The notes under the pieces were generated by a model. The model worked only from the letters and a program-made list of their open reading frames with translations, did no database searches and was not told where the DNA came from. DNA of 64,000 bases from Paenibacillus pectinilyticus. GTDB taxonomy: Bacteria; Bacillota; Bacilli; Paenibacillales; NBRC-103111. The position numbers were made by a program, and so were the translations under genes. This document shows, one piece after another, positions 33,786-42,928 of this stretch. Position 1 is the stretch's first letter; every line of letters begins with the position of its first letter. The stretch covers positions 493,093-557,092 of the forward strand of contig NZ_LYPC01000028.1 of the NCBI RefSeq assembly GCF_001700435.1, read 5' to 3'.

Positions 33786-36554
33786 TCAGGAAACCGATAA
33801 GGTTCCATTCCATTCGCCTGTCGTTCCTTGTTGGAAATATTCATCACACATATAGAAATACAGTTGAGCTGCTTTATCTTGACGATTCTGCTTAATGACC
33901 ATCAGGAATGCCTCACGCGCATCATAGAATCGCCCAACTTGATAATACGTAACCGCCTGCTCGAACAGGGTTTTGGTCTTCTCTTTCAACGTCCGAATCG
34001 TATCCGGATCGCCTTGGTAAACATCGAACAAATGAAGCGGTTCGCGAATGCCTTCCACTTGAATCAATCCCAGATTCCGATATTGGAAATCGGACGGCTT
34101 CTCCAAGGTCTGCACCACCGAATCGGTGATGAGAATCGAAGCGCCCAGCGGCTCTGTCATTTTTTCCAGCATCGTAGCTAGGTTAACTCCGTCTGAAATT
34201 ACGTTACCTTCCAAACGTTTCTCTTCCCCAATAATGCCCAAACGAAGCGGACCTTTGTGCAAGCCAATGCCGAAATCAATGGGCGGATAGCCAACCTTCG
34301 ATCGGTGCTCATTATAGATATCCAGCTCTTTGCGCATTTCCACACACGCGAGTAAAGCATCATCGGTTTGGTTCGGGAATAACGCCATAAAGCCTGCGCC
34401 CAAATACTTATTCATCAGCCCTTCATGCTTTCGGATGTAGGGTCCAAACCGCTTGAGAAACGAATTCACGAAGTTAAAATTCTCTTCTGGTGAAAGCCTT
34501 TTGGACAATTGAAAGAATCCACGGATATTAAAAATCAGAATCGACATGTGCTGCTCAACTTGATCACCCAGCTCCACATCCAGAATGCTTTCTTTGTTCA
34601 AGAAGCGCAAAAACTGCTGCGGAACGAAACGGTAGTAGGACTGACTGAAATTCTCAACCTTCGTAATGTAATCTCGAATCCGTGCAGCCATGGTATTGAC
34701 ACTGTCGCCCAGGTCTGACACTTCATCACGCGTATTGATTTTCACAACCGCATCCCAATTGCCTTTGGCAATTTCACCAACACTGTTGCGCAGCTTGCGT
34801 ATCGACGACAAGAGCACATACGTCATCAGCACGAGGACGAGCAGTAAACCGACGGAAATGAAAGCAATATTACGAATAATCGAATTTAAAACCGTTTGGC
34901 GATGCTTTAGAATGCCATCTAGGTTCTTGCTCGTCTCGAAGACACCGACAATTTTGCCAGAGGAATTAAGGATAGGCGCGATCGCATACCGCCACTCACC
35001 GGAGAAATCCTGCCACTGGCCAGTTGCTGTTTTCCCCTCCAGTACGACCTGTTGATTCTCAGGCGTTTGCTGGAACGGGTTGAACATATGCATGCCATCA
35101 TCATCTTCCAAAATGCGATAAATGACGCCATTCTCATATTTGTACACGGCCTTATAAAAGCCTTGATTATCATCACGCGCATTATTCTCGAAGACAGATT
35201 GAATCTTCTTGCGAAACGATTGATAAATCGTTCCTTTGTAATCCAAAGGCGAAGTGAGGCTTTCCAGCTTGTCACCGTCAACTAAATTTTGGCCGTTCTT
35301 GGCGAGTAGAATGAGTTCACTGAACGTTTCTTCTTCCATCTTTTGCGAGAAACTGTTGTAAATGACGGTGGAGAGGAGAATCATGGAGAAGGCAATCACC
35401 GGTATGAGTATGAAGATCTGCTTTACCATGAGCGGCAAGCGACGCTGCAATAGATTGAAGAAAATGAGCTTGATCGCGTAAAGCACGAGTAGAATGGCAA
35501 CCACCGCAATCGCCCATATGAAAACTTCGTGATTGTGCGTAGATTGACTAAACTCAGCTTCGGTTATGGAAGGCGTAATCGTGCCATCGGGAAGCCGGCG
35601 ATTAATCTGAGCAGACTCCACGATAATCAAACTGTCATCCGGGCCAATACTGCTCGTTGTTGTATCAAAAGCTAACTCCACATGGTTGGCTTTGGCCTTC
35701 TCATCATCCACAAGCCCCTCTAAGACATAAGGCTGTTTGGGATCCAGGCGAGTAATCATACGAGAGTTAAAATCAATGAAAATAAGACGTCCCTGATTGT
35801 CCAAATGCAGACTCTCCGGGAAATTACGGCGTGTACGATCGATGCCTGGAAGGGGATACACAAGCTCTGAACGCCCGTCACTGTAGGCACGATAAATTTC
35901 ACCGCTGCGCGTAGAATAATAAATATCTCCTGGCTTATAGCCATCCGCTTCTGACACATACTTGTTGTCAGGAAGTTTAATCGAGTACACGAGCTGCGGA
36001 TCAGCCGTCGTTCCATTGCCTGTCGGGGTCTGGTATAGCGCTAACTTCTTTACTTCATCATTAAAAAAGTACACCATACCTTCATGTACCTGTACATTGC
36101 GTAAAGAGCCTAGTCGATATCTCTTCGTCTGTGAATCGCTGTATTCTTGGGTAAACAGGCTGCGATCGAACTCTCCGTCTGGTTTATACCGTACAATTTG
36201 CTCGGACTTAACCGCAATCCCATAAGGGTCTAGCAAGGTCCGAATCGTGTATAAATAGCCTTGATCATCGACAGCCATATCGTTAAAACGGTACACTTCA
36301 CCATTCTTCCCAACTTCACTTGTAATGGAGAATTGGAGGATGCCTTGTGAATCTAACTTATGTATGGTTTTCTTCGCGTTATCGATAACGAATAGGTTAT
36401 TCTGTGAATCCGAGATGGCCTTCGATAAACCATCGAAAGGCATGCTTTTGTTCCAAGGCCACAGCTCGATACTGTCCCGGTTCGCACCTAGGTAAGTTCC
36501 AGCGGCACCTAGGAGCAGCAGGACAAGCAGCAATGCCGCAATCGATTTCTTCAT
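33786..36554 (-). CDS. Membrane sensor with beta-propeller, Cache-like, HAMP and degenerate cyclase domain
   Basis: A 922-residue protein. Signal anchor 1-24; NHL/beta-propeller-like extracellular region about 30-330; membrane segments about 344-366 and 378-400; an extracytoplasmic Cache-like domain about 405-555; a segment about 560-585; HAMP about 585-640; a class III cyclase homology domain about 665-845; a TPR-like tail about 855-910. The cyclase domain keeps the fold (FNIRGFFQLSKRLSPEENF, NKYLGAGFMALFP, SDGVNLATMLE). The two metal aspartates are N676 and A720, and the transition-state arginine is M795, so catalysis is not expected. Sixteen bases separate it from the TolC-like gene. It probably senses an envelope state and signals by contact. 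Confidence 0.8.
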   Translation of the reverse strand: MKKSIAALLLVLLLLGAAGTYLGANRDSIELWPWNKSMPFDGLSKAISDSQNNLFVIDNAKKTIHKLDSQGILQFSITSEVGKNGEVYRFNDMAVDDQGYLYTIRTLLDPYGIAVKSEQIVRYKPDGEFDRSLFTQEYSDSQTKRYRLGSLRNVQVHEGMVYFFNDEVKKLALYQTPTGNGTTADPQLVYSIKLPDNKYVSEADGYKPGDIYYSTRSGEIYRAYSDGRSELVYPLPGIDRTRRNFPESLHLDNQGRLIFIDFNSRMITRLDPKQPYVLEGLVDDEKAKANHVELAFDTTTSSIGPDDSLIIVESAQINRRLPDGTITPSITEAEFSQSTHNHEVFIWAIAVVAILLVLYAIKLIFFNLLQRRLPLMVKQIFILIPVIAFSMILLSTVIYNSFSQKMEEETFSELILLAKNGQNLVDGDKLESLTSPLDYKGTIYQSFRKKIQSVFENNARDDNQGFYKAVYKYENGVIYRILEDDDGMHMFNPFQQTPENQQVVLEGKTATGQWQDFSGEWRYAIAPILNSSGKIVGVFETSKNLDGILKHRQTVLNSIIRNIAFISVGLLLVLVLMTYVLLSSIRKLRNSVGEIAKGNWDAVVKINTRDEVSDLGDSVNTMAARIRDYITKVENFSQSYYRFVPQQFLRFLNKESILDVELGDQVEQHMSILIFNIRGFFQLSKRLSPEENFNFVNSFLKRFGPYIRKHEGLMNKYLGAGFMALFPNQTDDALLACVEMRKELDIYNEHRSKVGYPPIDFGIGLHKGPLRLGIIGEEKRLEGNVISDGVNLATMLEKMTEPLGASILITDSVVQTLEKPSDFQYRNLGLIQVEGIREPLHLFDVYQGDPDTIRTLKEKTKTLFEQAVTYYQVGRFYDAREAFLMVIKQNRQDKAAQLYFYMCDEYFQQGTTGEWNGTLSVS

Positions 36555-36569
36555 CGTTAGTCTTCTCCT

Positions 36570-39500
36570 CTATTTAGCAATCTGTATAATCTGCATGGCA
36601 GCGTTCCAGTCCACAGCTAGGCCTAATGATTCAGAAATAAACCGCAGTGGTACGTAGGTTAAGCCATCTAGCAGCAGGGAGGGTCCATCAATCCCCATGG
36701 GTTGTCCATCTATATAAGCCGTAGCCTGATTGATCGTGCTCGTAATGGTTGTATATTCCGTACTCACGGTGACCGTGAAGCTCTCCGGATCCCAATCTAC
36801 CGCCGCACCAAAGGACTCTGATACGGATCGTACAGGTAAATAAGCTGACCCATTTATTATAACAGGCGGAGCGGCAAATTTGATAGAAATATTGGAAGAA
36901 AGCACGTTTTCTGCCGAAAGAGGTTGAATCGTGACAGAAGTATCCGTGCCACTAGACCCAGCCGCCTCCAAAGTCGTAATACCTGCCAGGGTATCCGCGA
37001 TGGCTGTGAGCTTCTGCTGTTCCTCCGGCGAATACTTCGCTTTCTCCTGCTGCTGCAGTCCAGCCAGCAGCTTCTCGATCTGCTGTTCCAGCTGCGCCTG
37101 TACGGCAGCATCTGGCGGCAGCTCCGCCAGCAGCTCCTGTACAGCGTCGAGCTTCGCGAACAGCGCTGCCTGCTGCGTCGACAGCATCGCTGCGTCGACG
37201 GCTTCGAGCGAGCGAGTCAGCGTTGCAACTCGCTCCGTGTCCTGCTGCGCCTGCGCTGCGCTAAGCGCAGCTTGGAGCTTCTGCTTCGCTGCAGCGAGCG
37301 AAGCCACCCCTGCGGATGCGCCCGTTTGCGCATCCGCGAGCTGCGCCTGCGTCGCGAGAAGCTGCTGCAGCAGGGCTGCAGCGGCTTCCGGCTTGCCGGC
37401 GGCGAGGGCTTGCTCCAGCTTCGCCTGCTGGAGCTGGGCTTGATCGGCCAGCGCGTCTTCGCTGGCCTGGTCGCCATTGGCGGCGGTTCCATCGCCGCCA
37501 GTAGTGCCATCGCCGGGAGTAGCCGGCGATGATTCTTCGGACAGCGCTGCGATCAGCGCGTCCGGGTTGTTCACGAGCGCCATCTGCGCGAGTGCGGCTT
37601 TGGTGTCGCCTTTGAGCAGCGCTTGCAGCATGCCTAGCTGAGCCTGCGCATCCTTCAGCTGTACGGCGAGATCCGCGATCTCGCTTAGTTTCATAGCAGC
37701 AACGGCTGCTTTTTTCGCTGCTTCAAGCTTCTCGATATCTTGATTAAGCGTTTCGATCTGCTGCTGCAGCTGTTCCGGTGTTTGTAAGGACGCAATCTTG
37801 CCAGGCTCCTTGATTTCTACGGTCAATTTGATTGCATCCACAGCCGCCTTGGATAATACTGCTGAACTCGGTGGATTCGTTAACGCATCCGGATCTAAGA
37901 CATCATCCATCCCGATCCATGGCGCTCCCGGAGCATCAGATTGATAAACCATCCCTTGTCCCGAAGCCGCCATAGTAGCGGTGGCTGCGTTGTAAGCCTC
38001 GGGCGTCAATGCTTCAAGCTTTACTTTATAGGAACCAATAATAACTGTACCTAAGCCTTCCCCGCTGTTAGCCGAGCCCTCTCCTTGTCCAGCCTCACCA
38101 GCGTTGTCATCGGTTCCGTTAGCATGTTCGCTGCCAGAGTCCGAAGTGCCTTGACTGCTACCATTCGTACTGCCAGCCGTGCCATTGGCGCCGTCAGAGC
38201 CGGTATTTCCTGAATTTCCCGTGTTTCCTGAACTACCGCTGCTGGATGTATTCCCATCGTTTCCGGTATTTCCAGAAGTACCATCATTACCAGCACTTCC
38301 ATCCGTCCCTGCACCCGTATCACTTCCATCGCTTGCAGTCCCAGTACCCGTACCACTCGTTGCACTTGCAGCAACAAGCTGTCCAGTACTTCCTTTGCCG
38401 TCCAGAGGCAGGGTTTGAAGCACTTTCCCTTTTTTATAAAGAACAACCTTGAGTTGATCGGTCTGGCTAAATTTCAGTGATAAGTTCCGCACTGGTTTAT
38501 TAATTTTGACGGGTTTCCCAATTCGTTTGCCAGCCTTAGTAAATACAGCGTACTCCGTTGCACCCAGCTTTTTGCTTACACTGATACTAAAATCACTTAG
38601 TAGCTGACCTACGGCAGGCTTAATTTTCCACGTCCCTAGTGGTGCTTGTGGTTTTTGAGGTTTAATTGGAGAGAGTCCATCATCTATATCCTTATATGGC
38701 AAAATCCCCGGGCGAAGCGTGCGATCCACTGCCCCGCCAGTCGCCAGATCCAGCTTGCCGATCGCCATTTTGTAACCGATTTGTGCCGCTACAATTTGTT
38801 GATCCGCTTGGTCGACTGCTTCCTGATAAGCCTGCAGTTCATCCGCCTTCATCAAGCTTAGCTTCAGCTTTTGAGTCGCTTTCGCCAAGCTCGTTGCCGC
38901 ATTATCCTTATCACGCAAGGCCTGCGCGTAGGATTCTTCCGTCCCTTTGGCTTCCAAAAAAGACTGCCGCACATCGGCAATCACCCCGTTCCGGCTTTCT
39001 TTTTCCTGCAGCTGTGCCTTATTCTGTTCCATGGTTGCAAGAGGCAATGCATTCGTGAGATCGTCCAAATAACGAATCCCATCAAATTCGCCCTGCAGCA
39101 GTGATTTCGGGATAGGAATGATGCCTAGCAGCATAAAAAAGCCCTGCCAATCCTCCTTCACCCTTTGCAGCGTTTCATCATAGCTGGCTTGAAATAGATC
39201 CATATCGATATCCTGCTGCTGGTAAAGACCATCCATCACTCGCATACGGGCAGGGCCGAACTTGTTGCTGTATAGATTACGAGCCGTATTCAGTTTCTCA
39301 TCAGCCAAACGCCGAGTCTCTGTATCTTTTAATAGGCTTATCGTTGTCTTCTGGGCCATAGCTATATAGGCAGGGAGAATACGTTGATTCAAATCCGCAT
39401 AATCCGGCTGAAACGATAGCTCCACTTTATTTTCCATATCGAGTTGCAGTAATTTGCCTAGCGCTAATCGACTAGACTTGGCCGTTAATTGCGCTTGTTT

Positions 39501-40040
39501 GTAATCAGAAACGGACTTCTCTAACGCTTTATCCGCCTTCTCTTGTTCCGCTGCATCCGCGAGACCGTATTTGCGCTTCTTTTTCACCGTATCCACGTCG
39601 GCTTTCGCCGCTTCATTCTTCTTGCGGGAACGTTCTTCAGCTACAGCATCTTGATAGGCGGTCAAATAGCTCTTCTCAATATCGTAGCGAACCGCATTGG
39701 TAGACTGACGTAATGTTTCCTGGGCCATAAATAACTGCGAACGGGCATCCGGCACCTTCAAATTCGTACTCAAATCTTGGCTTAAATTGTGTGGTTTTGC
39801 GAACGCCCCAGTCGCCTTGGCCGCTTCGTTATTCACGGTATGCTGCGCTTGCTCCAGCTCAATTCTTTTCTTTAATACATCGGTTTTGGCATCCCTCAGC
39901 TGAGTGCTTTTTTTCAATCCCTGATCAATCGCTTCTCCCATGGTCAAAGCCTTCACTGCCGCTGCTTCTGCATGAGTTCCTACCAACATCCACGAGGATG
40001 TGGCCACGACAACTGCTAGGCTTATTTTCACTATTTTCAA
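36570..40040 (-). CDS. TolC-like coiled-coil protein fused to a copper-amine-oxidase-type domain
   Basis: A 1156-residue secreted protein. After a signal peptide (cut near HAEAAA) residues about 30-470 show both halves of a TolC-type outer-membrane efflux protein: LTMGEAIDQGLKKSTQLRDA, YDIEKSYLTAYQDAVAEE, and the second half DVRQSFLEAKGTEESYAQAL to AQIGYKMAIGKLDLATGG. A beta segment (about 475-555), a Gly/Asn/Ser linker (about 560-665), long coiled coils (about 750-1000) and a C-terminal copper-amine-oxidase N1-like stalk domain (about 1045-1156) follow. TolC proteins normally span an outer membrane that this organism should lack. TTG 40040 is used; CTG 40049 has better spacing to GGAGG. First of nine same-strand genes. 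Confidence 0.78.
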   Translation of the reverse strand: MKIVKISLAVVVATSSWMLVGTHAEAAAVKALTMGEAIDQGLKKSTQLRDAKTDVLKKRIELEQAQHTVNNEAAKATGAFAKPHNLSQDLSTNLKVPDARSQLFMAQETLRQSTNAVRYDIEKSYLTAYQDAVAEERSRKKNEAAKADVDTVKKKRKYGLADAAEQEKADKALEKSVSDYKQAQLTAKSSRLALGKLLQLDMENKVELSFQPDYADLNQRILPAYIAMAQKTTISLLKDTETRRLADEKLNTARNLYSNKFGPARMRVMDGLYQQQDIDMDLFQASYDETLQRVKEDWQGFFMLLGIIPIPKSLLQGEFDGIRYLDDLTNALPLATMEQNKAQLQEKESRNGVIADVRQSFLEAKGTEESYAQALRDKDNAATSLAKATQKLKLSLMKADELQAYQEAVDQADQQIVAAQIGYKMAIGKLDLATGGAVDRTLRPGILPYKDIDDGLSPIKPQKPQAPLGTWKIKPAVGQLLSDFSISVSKKLGATEYAVFTKAGKRIGKPVKINKPVRNLSLKFSQTDQLKVVLYKKGKVLQTLPLDGKGSTGQLVAASATSGTGTGTASDGSDTGAGTDGSAGNDGTSGNTGNDGNTSSSGSSGNTGNSGNTGSDGANGTAGSTNGSSQGTSDSGSEHANGTDDNAGEAGQGEGSANSGEGLGTVIIGSYKVKLEALTPEAYNAATATMAASGQGMVYQSDAPGAPWIGMDDVLDPDALTNPPSSAVLSKAAVDAIKLTVEIKEPGKIASLQTPEQLQQQIETLNQDIEKLEAAKKAAVAAMKLSEIADLAVQLKDAQAQLGMLQALLKGDTKAALAQMALVNNPDALIAALSEESSPATPGDGTTGGDGTAANGDQASEDALADQAQLQQAKLEQALAAGKPEAAAALLQQLLATQAQLADAQTGASAGVASLAAAKQKLQAALSAAQAQQDTERVATLTRSLEAVDAAMLSTQQAALFAKLDAVQELLAELPPDAAVQAQLEQQIEKLLAGLQQQEKAKYSPEEQQKLTAIADTLAGITTLEAAGSSGTDTSVTIQPLSAENVLSSNISIKFAAPPVIINGSAYLPVRSVSESFGAAVDWDPESFTVTVSTEYTTITSTINQATAYIDGQPMGIDGPSLLLDGLTYVPLRFISESLGLAVDWNAAMQIIQIAK

Positions 40041-40253
40041 CCCGATCAGGACAATCCCCTCCGCTCACTTACCTCTCTCTTCATAGTACAATATCTCCTG
40101 CTCTATCGCATCCATTCTTTGGAGAAAAATAGCGAAAACTATCGAATACAGGATTAGATTGCCGCCTATTCCCTTTTCTAGTAGTATAAAAGTAATAGAA
40201 TGGTCGAACTATGCCGAGAATTGCTCGGATTTAATTAGAAGGGAGTTTCCAAC

Positions 40254-40640
40254 ATGGGAAATCTCGTTTGCGGAGGCGCGATGCTGCAGTGCACATTCGG
40301 TGCGGCACCTGGCACCTTGATGGTACTTCCAGCGAACATGGTCATGACTGCCATGCCGATCGCCAATATTATGGACAATAAACCTATGGTAAATATACTT
40401 CCTTTCGGAATGTGCAATTCACCGTCCAATCCGATGGTTGCTGCGGCAACCGCTGCTGCTTTGGGCGTGCTGACACCGATGCCTTGTATCCCTGTGACGG
40501 CTGCCCCTTGGGCGCCAGGGTCTCCAACTGTACTAGTCGCGAACATGCCCGCGTTAAATAATAGCTCCAAATGCTTGTGCAACTGGGGCGGAGCCATTTC
40601 CATTCAACAACCGGGACAGATGACGATTCAGGTCCCTTAA
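40254..40640 (+). CDS. PAAR-like DUF4280 protein
   Basis: A 128-residue protein. It has the DUF4280 pattern: VCGGAMLQCTFGAAPGTL, three or four short beta strands with conserved cysteines, then TPMPCIPVTAAPWAPGSPTV and SSKCLCNWGGAISI. DUF4280 is a PAAR-like family; PAAR proteins form the pointed tip of contractile injection machines and carry effectors. AAGGGAG lies eight bases before the ATG. It is divergent from the TolC-like gene and is followed by the MORN-repeat gene 36 bp downstream. No spike, tube or sheath gene is in the window, so its machine, if any, is elsewhere. Confidence 0.85.
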   Translation: MGNLVCGGAMLQCTFGAAPGTLMVLPANMVMTAMPIANIMDNKPMVNILPFGMCNSPSNPMVAAATAAALGVLTPMPCIPVTAAPWAPGSPTVLVANMPALNNSSKCLCNWGGAISIQQPGQMTIQVP

Positions 40641-40676
40641 CCTTATGTAAACTGATTCAATTAAGGAGTGAGCGCA

Positions 40677-42347
40677 TTGGAGATCCAGCCGATCAAAACG
40701 ATTGAAAAAATACTAAAGCCTGTCGTTGCCCCTTTCATCGGTCAAATCATGAAGGCCATCGCAACGGCGGGACGGCTGCCGAAACTAGCTATCAGTAAAT
40801 TTCAACAAATCATGCGGGTTATGCTGCAAACGCGCGAATCCTCCTTAAAGCACTATGTCTTGATCGGCTCTTATTACATCTCCAAGAGACTCCTTCTCTT
40901 CATCACGTTATTCATTCTTGTTGTGCTCTTCTTCATCTTCGTCCGTCCGCCTGCCATCGTGAACAAGTGGCTGCACCGCGTTCCTGTACTTCAAGAAAAC
41001 ACACAAAAGCTAACAGGATTCTCAGGGAGTGGTAAAGTCGTTGCTCCCAAAAAGGATGCTCACGCCCGCTATGTTGGCGATCTTGTCGATGGTCTCTACT
41101 CGGGTAAAGGGAAGCTGTTCTATGACAGCGGCGTTCTTAATTATGAAGGTGATTTTGAAAAGGGACAGAAAACCGGGTCCGGCTCACTCTATGATGAGCA
41201 GGGACATCTCGTGTACAAAGGTGCTTTCACCAACGATGTGTATAACGGTGCAGGTACGCAATATGATGAGAAGCAAAAAATCATTTATACAGGCGAATTT
41301 TTGAATGGTCAATTTGGCGGTGTCGGTAAATTGTTTTTGCCTAACGGCGATCTGCTGTATGAAGGAGCTTTCACAGGGGGCATGTACAATGGAGCTGGGA
41401 AGCTATTCTCTTCTGGCGGCATTACCCAATACGAAGGCGAATTCTCGGCTAGTTTGTATAATGGGGCAGGGAAGCTTTTTGATGCGAAGGGGATGCTCCT
41501 CTACGAAGGCGGCTTTAAGAATGGCAGCTATGCCGGAGAAGGCACCGAGTATTATCCGAACGGCATACTTAAATATAAAGGGCAATTCCAGGTAGGCCTG
41601 TATGGCGGGGAAGGTACCGCTTTTGATGAGAAAGGCGTGCCGCGCTTCAAAGGCACTTACCTGAGCGGCGCCCTGACTGGCGCCGGGGAAGCGTATGACG
41701 AGTTGGGTAAACTCGTCTACAAGGGCGATTTCAAGGCCGGCGTCTATGACGGCCTTGGCACGTTGTTCGACGCGGACGGCGCGCCGCTGCTGCGGAGCTT
41801 CTGGGCAGGCGGCGCGGTCAGCCTGCAGGGGTTCATCGGTTTGTCCAGCAAGAAAGTCGAAGACTTGCTGGGCAAACCGGCCGAGGTGACGCTGCAGGAT
41901 GACAGCGTCGTGCTCGCGGGCCAGGAGGCGGCGGTGAGCGCCTCCGGTGTGGCGCCGGCCGCTGGTGCCGGCGGCGGTGCAGTGCCAGCCGCCGACGCAG
42001 GCGCGGCTGGGGGGGCGGCATCAGCAAGCGTGAAGCTGCTGATGAACTACCCGGCCTACCAGCTGTCGCTGCTGGTAGAGCCATCGAAGGCCAACCCGAA
42101 GGAGGCCGTTGTGACGTCCTTGAGCATTTGGGGCTCGAAGCCTTTGGCGCTGCTGCAGCCAGGCATCGAGACCTTCAAGAAGCGCAGCGAGCCGAATGAT
42201 GCTGGCTACAGCGTCTTGGAGCTTGAAGTAGGCGCCGGAGCTGGCGCCTACACGAACAGCTACTATAAGGGTGATTATCTGTTCACCTTCACCCATTTCA
42301 CGAAAGCAAAAGAAGCTCATCTGCTGCAGGTGAGCTCTACTAAATAA
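40677..42347 (+). CDS. Membrane-anchored MORN-repeat protein
   Basis: A 556-residue protein with an amphipathic N-terminus, one membrane segment (about 65-90, LLLFITLFILVVLFFIFV) and about ten MORN-type repeats of about 23 residues (about 120-365; units such as YEGAFTGGMYNGAGKLF). An Ala/Gly linker and a C-terminal beta domain of about 110 residues follow. MORN repeats bind membranes or proteins and are common beside secretion or toxin genes. The start is TTG at 40677, eight bases after AAGGAG; a GTG at 40668 lies within that site. The 3' half is much richer in GC. The second 52-bp array follows. Confidence 0.8.
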   Translation: MEIQPIKTIEKILKPVVAPFIGQIMKAIATAGRLPKLAISKFQQIMRVMLQTRESSLKHYVLIGSYYISKRLLLFITLFILVVLFFIFVRPPAIVNKWLHRVPVLQENTQKLTGFSGSGKVVAPKKDAHARYVGDLVDGLYSGKGKLFYDSGVLNYEGDFEKGQKTGSGSLYDEQGHLVYKGAFTNDVYNGAGTQYDEKQKIIYTGEFLNGQFGGVGKLFLPNGDLLYEGAFTGGMYNGAGKLFSSGGITQYEGEFSASLYNGAGKLFDAKGMLLYEGGFKNGSYAGEGTEYYPNGILKYKGQFQVGLYGGEGTAFDEKGVPRFKGTYLSGALTGAGEAYDELGKLVYKGDFKAGVYDGLGTLFDADGAPLLRSFWAGGAVSLQGFIGLSSKKVEDLLGKPAEVTLQDDSVVLAGQEAAVSASGVAPAAGAGGGAVPAADAGAAGGAASASVKLLMNYPAYQLSLLVEPSKANPKEAVVTSLSIWGSKPLALLQPGIETFKKRSEPNDAGYSVLELEVGAGAGAYTNSYYKGDYLFTFTHFTKAKEAHLLQVSSTK

Positions 42348-42371
42348 ACGATGAAGGCATGTGCACTTCTC

Positions 42372-42918
42372 GAGCCATAAGTCGATAAAATCGACTTAGT
42401 GAATGCTCAAGCACCGCTTCTCGAGCTCTAAGTCGACATTATCGACTTGCTGCATGCTCAAGCGCCACTTCCCGAGCTCTAAGTCGAATTTATCGACTTG
42501 CTGCATGCTCAAGCGCCGCATTTCCTAGCTCTAAGTCGAATTTATCGAACTTACTGCTTGCTCAAGCACCGCTTTCCGAGCTCTAAGTCGAATTTATCGA
42601 CTTGCTGCATACACAAGCGCCGCATTCCTAGCTCTAAGTCGAATTTATCGACTATCTCACAAAGGAAAGAGACTCTTTCCCAAAAGTTAGCCGGAATAAC
42701 CGACTATCTCACTAAGAAATGAGCCCCTTTCCCACAAGTTAACCGGAATAACCGACTATCTCTCAAAGAAATGAGCCCTATTCCCACAAGTTAGCCGGAA
42801 TACCCGACTATCTCTCAAAGAAATGAGCCCTATTCCCACAAGTTAGCCGGAATAACCGACTATCTCTCAAAGAAATGAGCCCTATTCCCACAAGTTAGCC
42901 GGAATACCCGACTATCTC
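42372..42918. repeat. Array B: stem-loops repeated every 51-52 bp
   Basis: Eleven stem-loops lie between the MORN gene (+) and a TPR gene (-). Equivalent points are 42381, 42432, 42483, 42535, 42587, 42638, 42690, 42742, 42794, 42846 and 42898, steps of 51 or 52 bp. The first six have AAGTCGA/TCGACTT-type arms with a 5-base loop and mostly a CTTGCTGC tail. The last five have AGCCGG, a 5-base loop such as AATAA, CCGACT, with the tail ATCTC. The sixth has the first arm type and the second tail type. The change of class does not disturb the spacing. A terminator follows. Confidence 0.9.
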
Positions 42919-42928
42919 CGAACCACAA

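Noticed and set aside
30160..36554. A working cyclic-nucleotide signalling pair
   Set aside because: The cyclase-like domain has lost both metal aspartates and the cNMP-fold protein has lost its phosphate-binding arginine, so synthesis and binding are both doubtful.
36931..37443. Long plus-strand frames opposite the TolC-like gene
   Set aside because: They are low-complexity Ser/Ala/Cys- or Arg/Leu-rich shadows of the GC-rich coiled-coil coding region, with no ribosome binding site or recognisable domain. Similar shadows lie opposite the NagZ, MORN and DUF4157 genes.
26867..42347. A complete extracellular contractile injection system
   Set aside because: DUF4157 and PAAR-like genes are present, but there is no sheath, tube, baseplate, LysM-hub or AAA ATPase gene anywhere in the 64 kb.
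42498..42722. Small open reading frame across array B
   Set aside because: It only reflects the 52-bp repeats read in one frame, has no ribosome binding site, and the unit length is not a multiple of three, so the frame shifts between copies.
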